Shown here piece by piece: positions 52,106 through 63,792 of a stretch of 64,000 nucleotides of DNA. Numbering within the stretch: position 1 is the first letter of the stretch; each line of letters begins with the position of its first letter. The notes beneath the pieces are model-generated. The model saw only the letters and a program-made list of their open reading frames with translations. It did no database searches and had not been told where the DNA came from. The position numbers were made by a program, and so were the translations under genes. The stretch lies in contig NC_092861.1 of NCBI RefSeq assembly GCF_032062135.1, positions 140,099,288 to 140,163,287 on the forward strand, read 5' to 3'. This stretch comes from Pyxicephalus adspersus. Lineage: Eukaryota; Chordata; Amphibia; Anura; Pyxicephalidae.

Positions 52106-52860
52106 TTAATCCTTTATAATGGTGTGATCTTTGGGAAGGAGTAGTATCATCAATCTTCAGGGGGTATCAGGTCCATCTCTGTGGTGCTCTATGGTCCCCT
52201 TCCACAGGCCGAGGTATTTGTGTTTCCTGGAATATTTTTTCCATGTCAGTGTTTTTGGTCTTCAGCAACTCCCCCCAAGATGTCACGTTACAGTATGTGA
52301 GGACACCTCCAGGTTTGAGCAGGCAATATGCATGAGCCTTAATAAAGATGAACTGGTGAGTATGTCACGTTTCTTCAGATATAGGGTAAGTGTCATTCGG
52401 CAATGTTGGCACTTCTTCCCGCAGGCGCTTCAGTGGGACAATCTAATGTGATTGCTGTTTTGGCCCATTCTCATAACCTTTGGAATACCCCATCATTGCA
52501 CTCAATGTTCCCCTATGTTTTACTCCAAGTACTTATATGTAATTTTGTGGCTTCTATTGCTATGCTAAAACCAAACTCTAGCACTTGCTCTCCTGTACTG
52601 GCAGCTACCGATGACAGGCTGTGTATGTATTGGGTCTCCCAACTTTCCATCACAGGTTTGCCCAGGATTTCTAGGTGAGTGTCTGACTCATTGTACCCAG
52701 CATTTTCATTGTGCCACTCAGATTTGCAGCTCTCTCCTTCAGTGAAGATCCTATCTGAAGACATGGCTGGACGTACAGGTTGGGGAAGCTGACAGCAAAA
52801 ACAGACAGGGACACAGAGACAGTGGAGCGGCCCCGACTGTGGGGTTATAAGGCTCAGGGC
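52106..52860 (-). pseudogene. GAMT: GAMT processed pseudogene (guanidinoacetate N-methyltransferase retrocopy)
   Basis: An intronless, decayed copy of the mRNA for GAMT, the cytosolic methyltransferase that makes creatine from guanidinoacetate. The start ATG is at 52764-52762, with about 95 bp of probable 5' UTR before it. The frame is open for 83 codons (MSSDRIF at its start; then DTHLEILGKPVMESWET; then VLEFGFSIAIEATK, where the family has the VLEVGFGMAIAA cofactor loop). It continues past a stop through IECNDGVFQRL, shifts frame, loses a short segment before DTYPISEET, runs through [12 protein letters not shown] and SWGELLKTK, and ends near YYSFPKITPL with the presumed stop at 52108-52106. 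At least five in-frame stops are visible, several explained by CGA or TGG to TGA. The known GAMT exon 2/3 boundary (after the IPLK lysine) is crossed without an intron. No clear poly(A) tail or target duplication was seen. It has no role with PKDCC and is probably not functional. Confidence 0.9.
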
Positions 52861-53222
52861 CACACTCTACACCCTTTAAATAGAATATAAAATGTAGACA
52901 TTGGTGTTGAGTGACTTTACTATCCACTCTCTGCTATAAACATCCTCTGGTTAGGGTTATATCTGAAATGGTAAAGAGATCCATTGGAAACAATACTCAC
53001 ACTCATTTCACCTATGGTGTGTAGGGGACTGCCTTTTTTCTATGTGCTAGCTGAGTTGTAACTTTGAAAAATTTAAATAAAGTTGTTGAAGTAAACAGAC
53101 ACCTCTTCATAAAGAACAGTGAAGTGCTTCCCAGCCCTGATAGTGACCTTAGAACCCCTAACAAGTTATATAAGTAAATGCAGGAAGGGGCGGAGATGAG
53201 AACATGTGCTCAGCCAGGGTAG

Positions 53223-53420
53223 TTGTACCCCCATATTACCATACAATAGGAGTGCACCCCATCACCTGTCACTTCCCCTCCTGCACCCCTATATTACCTG
53301 AACAATAGGAGTGCACCACATTACCTCTATCTCTACCTTCTGTACCCACATATCACCTCACAAAATAGGAGGGCACTTCATCACTTGTCTCTCCCACTCT
53401 TGTAACCCCATATCACCTCA
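53223..53420. repeat. Tandem repeat with 58-60-bp period
   Basis: Units start near 53225, 53283, 53342 and 53402 and share ACCCC.TATTACC, AATAGGAGTGCACC and CATCACCTGTC motifs. Confidence 0.75.
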
Positions 53421-53485
53421 TATCATATCACTGCATTCCTTCCAGAACACACTGACTGCTGTGTCTGTGTGTAGTGCAATATTAA

Positions 53486-53581
53486 ATTATTTCCCTCTGT
53501 ATTATTGGGGTATATGTGATATCTGTAATCAGAGATTATTTCCCTCTGTATTAATGGGGTATATGTGATATCTTATCAGAG
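53486..53581. repeat. 49-bp tandem duplication
   Basis: ATTATTTCCCTCTGTATTAT plus GGGGTATATGTGATATC at 53486-53534 is repeated with two small changes at 53535-53581. Confidence 0.85.
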
Positions 53582-53779
53582 ATCCCTTTGGGAAATCCCT
53601 ACTGTCAGTATATCAGCTATATACACAAATATATATTTGCTCTGCCCTTTCAGTTATCTTTGATCTGCACCCTCTGTCTAGTTACATCTAGCATAGGTTA
53701 GGCATCTGATGGCCCATAGGTAGCAGAGGTCCGGTTGGATTGGCAGATAAGTGTGATTGCTAGGGTCTGAGTGGTAGTG

Positions 53780-54385
53780 CAGATAGATTGTTCCAGAGAC
53801 TTTGCCTGCATCGCTACAATCCGGGATCACAGCATACACAGCCCAATTGCCGGTTGGAGGATCTCCTTGCCGCTGTCTTCAGGATCATCTCATCGGGACA
53901 TCTTTGCTACAATCAATTCCAGAGGCCCCTGCAACTCATCCTGACACTGATCATACCTGGAGGTATTTGTGGTTATAGACTGTATATATACCCGGGTATA
54001 TTTGTGCACAATTCTCCTCAGGACTCTGCCATGTGCTTGATATGTGTACTCATTGATGTTTATTGATTGTAAATATTGTTATTACTGTTTTGAGATATAA
54101 AATTTACAAATAATCCAACCTATGTGTTCATTTACCTGCAATGTTGTATGCTGGGTGTAGTGGTTCCTCGGGTACTGTTCTATATTACTGGTAATAATTC
54201 TGGTTAATGTCCCAGGAAGAGAGCCCCTCTGCTAACAGAGACCCTGTCCTGGGTGGAGGCACTGCCAACTTTATTAGTATCCTCACTCTTCCACGTAGCG
54301 AAGATCCTTGGGATCCTCTCTTATCTACAGGTTAGCGCCATAGCCTGGTTTGTGGGGGTCATTTACATGACCCCCCCCCCATAAC
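53780..54385. other. Repeat-like segment of unknown type with end hairpin
   Basis: More G+C-rich than its flanks and lying beside the tandem repeats; it could be a solo LTR or part of another mobile element, but neither clear TG/CA ends nor a target duplication was found. A perfect 9-bp hairpin (GGGGGTCAT / ATGACCCCC, 54354-54375) lies at its right edge. Confidence 0.3.
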
Positions 54386-55917
54386 AGGGCTACAGGTGTA
54401 AAAGAAATAAGAGAACCTTGATTTTTGCTTGCCCACTGGCAAAGGGGACCTCTAAGCAGCAAGGAACCAGGATAACAGCTCAGTATGGTATGGCTTTTCC
54501 CCACCACCATATCATTATCATATTCTGGCCTTAAACTGCTTCCCTTATAGAATTATAGCTAATAGATAATGATGCACTGATTATGTGTGACTCCTATGAC
54601 ATCACCTAGAATAACAATAGTATTTTAAATGGATGCTTCACTGGGTTCTGAATGACTTCTTTTTAGCAGCTGCCTTCTAGCTTCTGGACTGGCTAATCAT
54701 CTACACAGCACAATGAAAAATAAGATCAGGAAAGGTAAATAATAGAAGATTTTCTACTGGCTGCTTATAGCCCAATGACTAACCAAACCTTGATCCTTAC
54801 TTCAACAAAAGATATTTGGCATGTATTGTTGCCTAGTTATGAGGTTAGGGTAATTTTACATTTTATAGCTTCCATCCAGTTTAACAAAATCTTCAAAATA
54901 TTAGCATATCCAAGTCAAGACATCTGCCTTTTGTTTTTGTGTTGTGGAAATTTGCCTTTCACCTCCTGTAAAGCATGCTTGATTCCTGCACTAAATATGT
55001 TACATTCACTTGACCTCAGCATTTGGTATATTATATTGGCCTGGCTCCTGCACTTTGTAAGTTACATACACCTGACCCCTGCATTTAGTATAGATGTGTA
55101 GCTATCACTGTAAGGTACCGGTGGCATTGGGGAGTCCCTGCAGGTTGCAGCAGGGCTTTTTTGTTTTGGGAGGCATCCAAACTATGTACAGGGAGGAGGG
55201 TTGAGGATTTCTAGTAACATCTCTGGGACAAAAGCGTTACAACCCGTAAGAGATTCCAACTCTTCCCTATTTTATGCCAAGGAAAAAATGGTTTTGGATA
55301 TACTTTATTTTTTAGTCTGTTGCCCAGTCATCATAAACCTTCTGAGTACTAACCCAAGGAAAAGATCTGGAAGTAGGTTTTCGATGTGTCATGGGACACT
55401 TGCGGTGGAAGAACTCAGGCTGCCAATGTTGGAAGAATGGCCGCGAATAGCTTTTCTCTGACTCTGCCCTTTATCACTGTAATGAAAGTGGACAGCAAAT
55501 CCTGGGCTTATTGAATATAATTATTGCTTGGATTGATTATGGAGATTACAGGCCGTATCTCTACCAATCAGTCCGGGCTCTGCTGCCTGCTCTGTATCAC
55601 TGCTGTAAACTCGTCTCTAAGTTTTCACACAACACACAAGGCCTGTTTGTTATGTGCGCTTTGCCGAATCTGTGATCCAGATGATGGACCTGTAATCATG
55701 GAGCGCATGGTATTTCCTGTATCCATCTCCTTTTTTCTCTTGTCCCCAACACTTTTTTTTTTTTACATTATCAGCAGTAGCAATAACTAGTCAAATTTAT
55801 CTTCCAATCAATCCTAGTACCTAAATGGAAAGGATAATTCTCCGTGTACAAAAACACCAAAAATACAGAGCTTTATAATCTGTACCTCCTTTCTGTTTCA
55901 GGGCCAACAATGCTCTA

Positions 55918-56247
55918 AAGTAGCTTTTCTCAATCTTTTTACACTGGAGGAACCCTTGAAATAAATTTGAGTACTAAGGGAACCCCTGATAAAACGATTT
56001 AATTGAGAATCATTGGAAATAATGCTCCTGTTGTGGTGATAATCAGAAAAGAATGCCTTTTTCAGTACCACCTTTCTAGTCTCTTAAAGGTCACTAGGGT
56101 CATCATACTGTTACTGCCCAATGGTGATGAACCTAGAACTATGAAGGCATCATCAAATTGGAGGTCAGTCAGCCAAAGCTCATGGAACCCCTGGAAACTA
56201 CCTAAGGAACTCTAGGGTTCCACGAAACCTTGGTTGTGAATGGCTGT
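55918..56247. mobile_element. hAT-like MITE, degraded copy
   Basis: The left end has CTTTTCTCAATCTTTTT followed by GGAGGAACCCTTGAA; the right end has CTCTAGGGTTCCACG, AAACCTTGGTTGTGAA and TGG. These resemble, in inverted arrangement, the termini of the element at 39784-40001. No clean target duplication was identified. Confidence 0.55.
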
Positions 56248-56971
56248 CCTATAAACCCAGCTTGTTGCCTTGGCTAAATAACAGCCAGGATAGGTTACTG
56301 GGTATAGATTTCACCAGCTAGACTAATCATTTTCGTAGCATATTTTATTCTATTACTAAAAAGTTTTTTCTCTTTGTTTTATATTTGTTTCTTTTGTTTA
56401 AAAGGTGAATTCCAATCTGTCATTATTTAAAAGTAGTATGGAAGAGTGCCTATACAGAATTGTTTTCTTTTTTATCTCAGTCATTTTTATGTATCCTGTA
56501 ATTTAAAATTTCTGTGTTGTTTCATAATGCCATATATTTCAGAACAGCAGGTTTGTACTTTCTTGATGACCCATTGTCTGTGGGGCAATACAAGTAAGTA
56601 CCTTGTAGAGATGCTCAATATTTGTCACTCAAAATGATGGTTGGTGATCATTTTGGGTGACAATTGAAACTCATCAACAATGGAGAGGAAAAGAGGGAGG
56701 ACGCGCAGAAACCACTCCCCTTGGCAGACTGCAATAGTTTTTGTAGGTAGTCAGTTGTTTAGTGATTTAGTACAGTGGATCATTGAACAGGGCTGTACTG
56801 ATGCTAGATTTTCACCCAAGACATAAGCAAATGATCGTTTCCAATGGCAAAAATAAAACATCTGTGCAGACCCATAGACATGCAGCTGACTACTGTCTAA
56901 TGTCTGTGAATATAAGAGGCATTTTTTTTTAATTTTTCAGATTACCTGATCATTACAGTGCTCCCTATACA

Positions 56972-57296
56972 ATGCTATGTACACACTTGCAATGCTTTAC
57001 GTCCGATAATCGGCTCAGGGCTGATAACGGACGAGAATCTGGTCTGTGCTCATTCATCATCCGAGCGACCCTCCTGGCGGAACAATGGAGAAAAGACGGG
57101 GAACAATCGTAATTGAAGTGAAGGGGAGAGAGTGCAGCGGGGTACTGCTCCATCGTTTTCCCCCTCCCCTCTCTATAGAACAGAACAGTGCTGTATGTAC
57201 AATACTCATTCATGCATTGTGCAGTCATTTGTTGTTGGAAAGGATCATGAAAGATCCTTTCCAACAACAAATATTGCACGTGTGTATGTAGCATAA
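56972..57296. mobile_element. Palindromic MITE, family P2, copy 3
   Basis: Ends ATGCTATGTACACACTTGCA and TGCACGTGTGTATGTAGCAT, with the same interior order as copy 2. Confidence 0.78.
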
Positions 57297-57828
57297 GGCT
57301 TCAGGTATGGGCCATATCAACTAGAACCTAGTACTGGAGTTACTTCCCGGCCCAGGCAATAAAGATGGTTGAAGATAATAATCAGGAAGAGGATAAGAAA
57401 GAAGATCACAGCACCCACAATGGAATAGTCACAGGTGAGTGTATTTATAAAATTGCAATCCAGCCACTAGGGTATTTTTTTGCAGAAGGGACATTGCCTG
57501 TCGTATTTCTATTAAAGAACCGCTCGATTGCATTTTTTTAAAAAAGGGTTCAGTTCAGCTTTAAAACTAAACTTTAGGCAGATATGAAAGACACAAAATA
57601 ATGCAACTCTGTTATCATTAACACAGCATTAAATTTATTTTTAATGCAAGAAATATAAGTATCTGAATCTGACCCGACATCACCCTCTTGCAATTTCTGT
57701 ATTGCAGATTCAAAGAAGAAGCAGCAGCACAAAAGCAATTTCTTTATGTGCTTACTGATAGAAAAAAAACAGACAGTTGAATTCATTACTGTATTGTTTT
57801 CTCTTTTCACTGTCCAGTTACAGTGCAG

Positions 57829-58040
57829 GTTCTGGTGGTTCTCAACCAGGGTTTCTTGGACCCATAAGGTTCCTCCAGAGCTTGCTAGGTACTCCATGAG
57901 AAATGAACAATTTGCACTTCCCATTAGTTTTACTGATACCAATGATCTTTTTGGCTATCTGTAACAAGGTTGGCATTGTTTGCAACAGCCAGCAATGTAA
58001 GAGGCATTCTTCCAACTGACCACTACACTAATATACTAGG
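57829..58040. mobile_element. hAT-like MITE fragment
   Basis: It starts CTGGTGGTTCTCAACCAGGG, the same terminal motif as the right end of the 39784-40001 element, followed by a second GGTTCCTCCAGAG motif. The far end is not clearly defined. Confidence 0.5.
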
Positions 58041-58054
58041 ATCTGCTGATATGG

Positions 58055-58140
58055 TGTTTTTATTATTAAACAGTATTACACATATTACACAGCGCTGTAC
58101 AATAAAGAGGGGTTGAGCATGACAGACAGATACAAACAAA
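58055..58140 (-). mobile_element. SINE-like tail fragment, minus strand
   Basis: TTTTTATTATTAAACAG, then ATTACACAGCGCTGTACAAT and ATGACAGACAGATACAAAC; reverse complement of the second-family tail. Confidence 0.55.
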
Positions 58141-59404
58141 TTCACAGAATGATAGTAGTTATAGTAGGGATTCTCTGAAGACCTGATAGTTATTTCAAAG
58201 GTTCCTCCATATTAAAAAAGATGACAAAGGCTTCATTAGACTGAGGACATCTTGTAGAAAAAAAAAAGGCAGGAGAAATCTCTGGAATGAAAACGAATAT
58301 GCTGGTTTTATTTTATCGGACTATTCTTTATTTCTTTTTATCTTAGCATTTTTTTTTGCTTGACTTTTGCTTGAAATTCCCATTTTTTTGTTTACTGGTA
58401 CACAAAGAATGTAGTGAAACCAGGGGACAATCATCGCTGCTGACAACACATGTTTATTTTTTTCTGTAAGGTTTAACACTAACTAAAGAATGTTTAACGA
58501 TTACATACTGTAAGTATCTAAAACACCAATTCAAGCCGTGCACAGTGCACACAAACCACCATTGCTAAGACCAGCTTGGGAGAATTTAACACACACTTTG
58601 CAAACAATGGATTAAAATATTTACAATGGGTGCTCACAGTTCTAATTGTTCAGTAAAAAAAAATTCTTCCCTTTTTTCTGGTACTTCAAGGAACCCGATT
58701 AAGAAATTAACTCCCTAAATGTATTTATTTTATGTAGATTTCAAGGAAGGAAAAAAGTCATTAGATCTTCCCCCCGCAGTACATTCTGTATGCAAAATGT
58801 TCCATCTGCAAGAGTTTGTCAGTCACTTTTATTTTTGTTTGATGCTCATAGATCTGAGAAAGTAGCTTAATTTTCTTGACCTTGTCAGACCCGGATTAGA
58901 TCCGAGATTCATGAGCAAACAAGAAAATATGACAGAAAAACACTAGGTAATGTGAGGACATCAGCTAGCACATATTCAGATGCTTAATTGTACAGGGGTG
59001 GGGGCTGAGTTCAGTAAATTTAAGGCAAACCCTTCTTGTGTAATTTTGTCTTATGACTTGTTGCAAATCCCATGTTCAAATTAAATAAGACTTATTATTT
59101 TATTTTTTTACTACAGTTCCTTTTAGTGCCCGTTAGCTACTTTTTTGGTGAATCAGAAGAAGAAATCTGTAGCACAATTTTCTGTATTCCCTCATGGACA
59201 ATCCCTTATTTTGGTTTTATAGCATTGTATTTATTGTTTCTATACATACAACATGCTTTATTTTTGATTTGTTCAATTTGTACTTTGTAATCGATAGGAA
59301 GTGGGTTTAAAAAGGAAATGTGTGAAGATGAGATAGATAGGTTTAGAAATTTGGGCAAATTGGGCTGATTAATGACAAAGGTATAGGCTTAGATATAAAT
59401 ATCA

Positions 59405-59475
59405 TAAAAGAACTCTGTAAAACGCTGCGTAATTGTCAGGACTTTATGAATACAAGATGATATTACTAATGACTG
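59405..59475 (+). mobile_element. SINE-like tail fragment
   Basis: CTCTGTAAAACGCTGCGTAA followed by a GGACTTTATGAATAC remnant of the usual GGCGCTATATAAATAC end. Confidence 0.5.
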
Positions 59476-60030
59476 ATAATTCTTAAGGCTAGCCTGCTTT
59501 ATTTATTAATATTTATTTATTTAAAGAGGAAATAAACCCAATACTGTCCTGTCCCTATAGTATGTGCCACCTTTTTCCGTCTTATCTTCTTCGGTATGAT
59601 ATTTGGGCATCTTTATTGGCCTGGCCATGATAAAATAACTCCCTCACTGGCAAAGGAGTGTTCATTCAGTCCCAGGAGCTGCAGGGGAAGCTGGGATTGC
59701 CGAGTATCCCAACAATCATAGGAGCTATCAGGCAGGTAAGAATCCCTACTGCTGATGGGACATCACCTTCATCCCTTTCTTCAATAAAGCCTTACCTGAT
59801 CACACATTTTTGAAGTTGATCTTGAAGAGTGTAGATGATTTAACAAACCTGGTATATCTGGTGTAGGGTTCATGTCCATAACCCTACCATACATTTTTAT
59901 GTCTATGAAAGAAGATGAGAGGGGGGAACCCCACTGGTCAATTAAATTTGCACAAGATTGAATATTTGAAACACATTAAAGGTGTCTTTAATAGAAGCCT
60001 GTAAACACTTAATTTTCTGCTATGTCTTTG

Positions 60031-60248
60031 GGCGTGATTTATTAAAACTCTCAAAGGCTGGAGTAAAAACACTTTCAACAGTGAAGCTAAATGATCCAGC
60101 TAACCTGGGATGGATCTGGTCCAGGACTGAAAACATTTGCTAACAAATAGCCAATGAGTTTTAAGAAATCCATTCCAGGTTTGCTGGATCACCCAGTTTG
60201 ATGAAAGTGTATCTTCTCCAGCCTTGGTGAACTTTAATAAATCTGTCC
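60031..60248. mobile_element. Palindromic MITE, family P1, copy F
   Basis: Both arms are preserved, with the GGATCTGGTCCAGGACTGAA centre and a CTCCAGCCTTGG right arm. Short deletions in the right arm. Confidence 0.78.
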
Positions 60249-60467
60249 CTATAATTCTTTGTCTTTATGACCATATGCCTAGAGGGTAGAATCTTTGCAC
60301 CCAAAAAAATATTCCAAATGTGTTTGATGCCTGATGCCCTCCAAAGCTTAATGGTTCCTTCCACCACATCGGTGCTGGTCCTAATCTAACACAGGGTTAT
60401 GAGGATGGAACCACAGTTGGGGGCAGGTAACTTAGGCATTAATATTATGATTAAACTGTTTTTTAAC

Positions 60468-60780
60468 CTCCTGTGTGGTATCCCCGAGTGTGACTCAGGG
60501 TAGAAAAAAAGATGCTAAACGCGGTAACCCTGTCACACTCGGAATAGGAAAACCTATGGGAAAAAATAAAAACCTATAGAAAAAAATAAATTAAGTCTTA
60601 CCTGATCCGTTGATGTCCCGCATCATCTTTGGCATCTTCTCTCTTCCTTCACGTCTTCTTTCTTCTTCTGGCATCTTCTGCACCCGATGGGTCACCGGGG
60701 AGTCCCTGGTGATGTTGGTGCGTGCGTATGTTGCCGGTGGGGCAGGAAATTCAAAATCCATTTGTATTGCATTCAATACA
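60468..60780. repeat. Dispersed repeat with CCGAGTGTGAC inverted pair
   Basis: Begins TTTTTTAACCTCCTGTGTGG; CCGAGTGTGAC (60484-60494) and GTCACACTCGG (60532-60542) are exact inverted partners. A CT-rich block with repeated TCTTCT words follows. The TTAACCT start might reflect a piggyBac-like end, which is speculative. Confidence 0.45.
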
Positions 60781-60862
60781 AAATAACAGTATTATATGCA
60801 ATACACATTTATTTTTCAGTATATTATAATAGTACAAGTATATTATTTATTTTTTAACTTTT

Positions 60863-60892
60863 TAAATAAATAAATATATATATATATATATA

Positions 60893-60931
<39 letters not shown>

Positions 60932-60935
60932 TTAA
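60863..60935. repeat. (TA)n microsatellite
   Basis: Two long TA runs divided by a TTAA step. Confidence 0.95.
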
Positions 60936-60999
60936 TTTATTATTTTGACATAAGTTTGTGTTTCCAACTTTTTTTACACATATAAATCCAGACAAAAGT

Positions 61000-61112
61000 G
61001 AACGCAACGCTGTACAATAAATAGGGGTTGCAAATGACAGACAGATACAAACAACAACCCAAGAGGAGGAGAGGACCCTGCCCAGAAGAGCTTACAGTTA
61101 TACATTCAATAT
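61000..61112 (-). mobile_element. SINE-like second-family fragment, minus strand
   Basis: CAACGCTGTACAATAAATAG, GGGGTTGCAAATGACAGACA, AGGAGGAGAGGACCCTGCCC and AGAGCTTACA, all in reverse orientation. Confidence 0.6.
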
Positions 61113-62009
61113 CAGAAGTGTCCAATGATCAGCATTTGTATGGGAAATTTAGCAGCTAGGAATCACTAGCTGCTAAAAAGACACATTGTTTAAAACTATG
61201 TTTATTTATATCAGTATATAAGAATAAGTATTGTTTATTGTTTTGTATATTATGTATTACAATATACGGTGCATATAATAAATACTGATGTGTACATTAT
61301 AGATACAAAAATCTGTTTAAAACGTGTAATTTTTCAGATTTTTTTTTAGAATGTAAAAATATTAGATATATAATATTCTTGATTATTCATCCTGGGTTAA
61401 AAAGAAGTAACAAAAAAGTTGTTACAGTTCTCCAAAACAAAAACAAATGCAATTCAGTATATTGCAATTAGGTGTTAAAGGGGGGCAGTGGAGAAAAACC
61501 CAAAGTAAATATTAAAGCCATGTTACATTTAGCTGAGCCCAAAGGCGTAGCAATTGAACTGACAGCAGACAGAGTAAATACCTAAAGGTTAAAAGGTCAA
61601 CCTAGGCCAATCTTGACATGCGAACTGCACTTTTTCTGAACCTTGTGAACACATAACCTTTTTTTGCTTTTTACTGCACACTCCATTTTTAAAATCAACT
61701 TTATTTTCCCTTCCTCTTTCCTGGGATCAGTTTTTATGTATTAAAAGTCTTTCAACTTTATTGGTGTCATTTGTTCCGCAGCAGGTTTTTCCCCTCAAAA
61801 AAAAAAAATCCTGCTTTATAACATCCACCAGCGGTAATGCAGATTTGTTTATTGTAAAATAGGGAGTGGAAGTGTTTCGAGGGCGCTGTGTGTCATAAAT
61901 AATTGTCATGGCTGTTAATAAAATATTACTTTTCCAATTCTTTCCTGCGTATTGGTTTTGCTGGTATCCTGCAGTTTTTTTGCAGATATTTTAAGGTTTT
62001 GGTTTACAA

Positions 62010-62550
62010 AGGAAGTTATTATTATTATTAACTGCCCTGCCCCATAGAGCTTACATTCTAGGAGGTGGGGAAAGTATGACACAATAAGAGGGGGGGGATG
62101 GATTGGTGAGTGTTTAGGGGGGAGAAGAAGGCAGGTAGGCAAGTTTGAGAGAAAATGGGTTTTGAGGGTTCTTTAAAGTGTGCTAAAACTAGAACCAAGC
62201 TGAATTGGACAAGGAAGAGAGTTTAAGACCCTGATTTACTAAAGTTCTCCAAGGCTGGAGAGAATACACTTGCATCAGTAAAGCTGAGTAATCCAGTAAA
62301 CCTGGAATGGATTTCCTAAAAGTCATTAGCTTTTTGTTAGTTTTCATATGTTTTCAATCCTGGACCAGATTCATCCCAGGTTTGCTGGATCACCCAGCTT
62401 CACTGATGAAAGTGTATTCTCCCCAGCCTTGGAGAACTTTGATAAATCAGGGCTTAAGAGTCAAGCAGCTCTAGAAAAGTCTTGGAGACGTGCATGTGAT
62501 GAGGTTATGAGTGAGGAAGTCATTCATAGGTCATTAGAGGAAAAAAAAGA
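62010..62550 (-). mobile_element. Long second-family dispersed repeat, split by a P1 MITE
   Basis: It starts (TTA)n and CTGCCCTGCCCCATAGAGCT, continues AGGAGGTGGGGAAAGTATGA to 62226, then resumes after the MITE with GCAGCTCTAGAAAAGTCTTG and GTGATGAGGTTATGAGTGAG up to about 62550. I associate these blocks with one dispersed frog repeat. The 113-codon plus-strand ORF at 62348-62686 is a fusion of MITE and this repeat, not a gene. Confidence 0.55.
62227..62455. mobile_element. Palindromic MITE, family P1, copy G (nested insertion)
   Basis: An intact copy bounded by ttaaga-type direct repeats (near 62223-62228 and 62453-62458). It interrupts a longer dispersed repeat whose parts lie on both sides (62010-62226 and 62456-62550), so the MITE moved in later. 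Confidence 0.75.
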
Positions 62551-62879
62551 GCAGCTAAAAGGGTATTTTAATGACTTTTACCAAAAAGATAGCAATGAAG
62601 AAGAGAAAGGTATTGCACCCAAGAGATCTATACTGTTGGGTTTCACTAAAGTGAAAAATAGTGCCAAGCCTAGCTCAAAAGCGTGATAAGGTAAAAAGAA
62701 AGAGGAAAAGAAGGCTCATTTTAAGGCACTGAAACATTGGTTTAAAAAATTTGAAACTACTTTTAATTCATTGAACATTTTGTTTTAAAATATAGAACAA
62801 TTGTAGAGGTAGTATACACCTAAAGAGCAATATAAAAACAGACTTGGAAGCGAATTGCAGAAGGGTTTTATACTGTATC

Positions 62880-62945
62880 TTATGCCCGACGCGTTTCACC
62901 CATAGTGGGCTTCATTAGAGGATCGTTGAATAACACCTCTGGGAC
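62880..62945. repeat. Short dispersed-repeat motif (GACGCGTTTC)
   Basis: GCCCGACGCGTTTCACCCAT followed by AGTGGGCTTCATTAGAGGAT. I associate this motif with dispersed repeats of frogs and other vertebrates; no second copy exists here. Confidence 0.35.
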
Positions 62946-63409
62946 TTTGAAGATCATAGGACATTGGATTAAACAAAAAATAATAGGTTGGTAATGGATA
63001 TTCAATAACCATCATGATATCAATTAATAGTTAACCAATGTACATAATCCTATACATAAAATGAAGAATACTACAACAGTACATATATTAAATATAGGAA
63101 TCTAGGTTTCCACTTAGTAGAATCTTACTTAAAGTTACATGATACCAAACGTTAAATGTCAAAACTGATGTAAAAATGACAAAAAATGAAAATAATAATA
63201 AACTTGTGTGATTTCAGGTGAGTATATTATAGTATAGGTGAATATATTAAAAAAAAAAACTTTTGGAGGTTCTTCTAACCTTCCAAAAGAATAATCTTCA
63301 TTTTATGTATGTATGTATGGGCTACCTATAACAAATCTCAGGGCTGAATTCCTGAATGGTGACAACCGTAAGCTTTGTCAAGCAGCATCCATTATTTATC
63401 ACCACATGC

Positions 63410-63590
63410 TACTTTTATTTTGGTTGTTAATATTATTATTAATTGGTATTGTTAATATTTGTAATATACAGGATGTATATAGTGGCAACATATTATGCAG
63501 CGCTGTACATTAAATAGGGGTTGCAAATGACAGACAGATACAGACAGTGACACAGGAGGAGGGGAGGACCCTGCCCTGAAAGGCTTAAGT
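63410..63590 (-). mobile_element. SINE-like second-family fragment, minus strand
   Basis: (ATT)n, GGCAACATATTATGCAGCGC, TGTACATTAAATAGGGG, then GACACAGGAGGAGGGGAGGA and CCCTGCCCTGAAAGGCTTA. Confidence 0.65.
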
Positions 63591-63792
63591 GCTTTAGAAT
63601 CTTTTTGGGAACCGCAAGTTACATTTTGGGTATATCATTTTTTTGGAATGTATTCCCTGTATTTATACACTGTTAATAAGAATTGTTTAGTTTATTAGTA
63701 TATTATACCGATAAGCTCATTTATTACTTCTTTTTTTCTTTTTTTTTAAGGCTCTCTGTGGTGTTTATAGTTCACACATTACTATTTTTTGG

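Noticed and set aside
53780..54385. Solo LTR of a retroelement
   Set aside because: No TG...CA ends with terminal inverted repeats, target duplication, primer-binding site or internal coding sequence could be shown; kept only as an unknown repeat-like segment.
62348..62686. 112-residue plus-strand ORF with a charged, protein-like C-terminal half
   Set aside because: Its first third is the right arm of a P1 MITE and its middle is a dispersed frog repeat; the reading frame is accidental.
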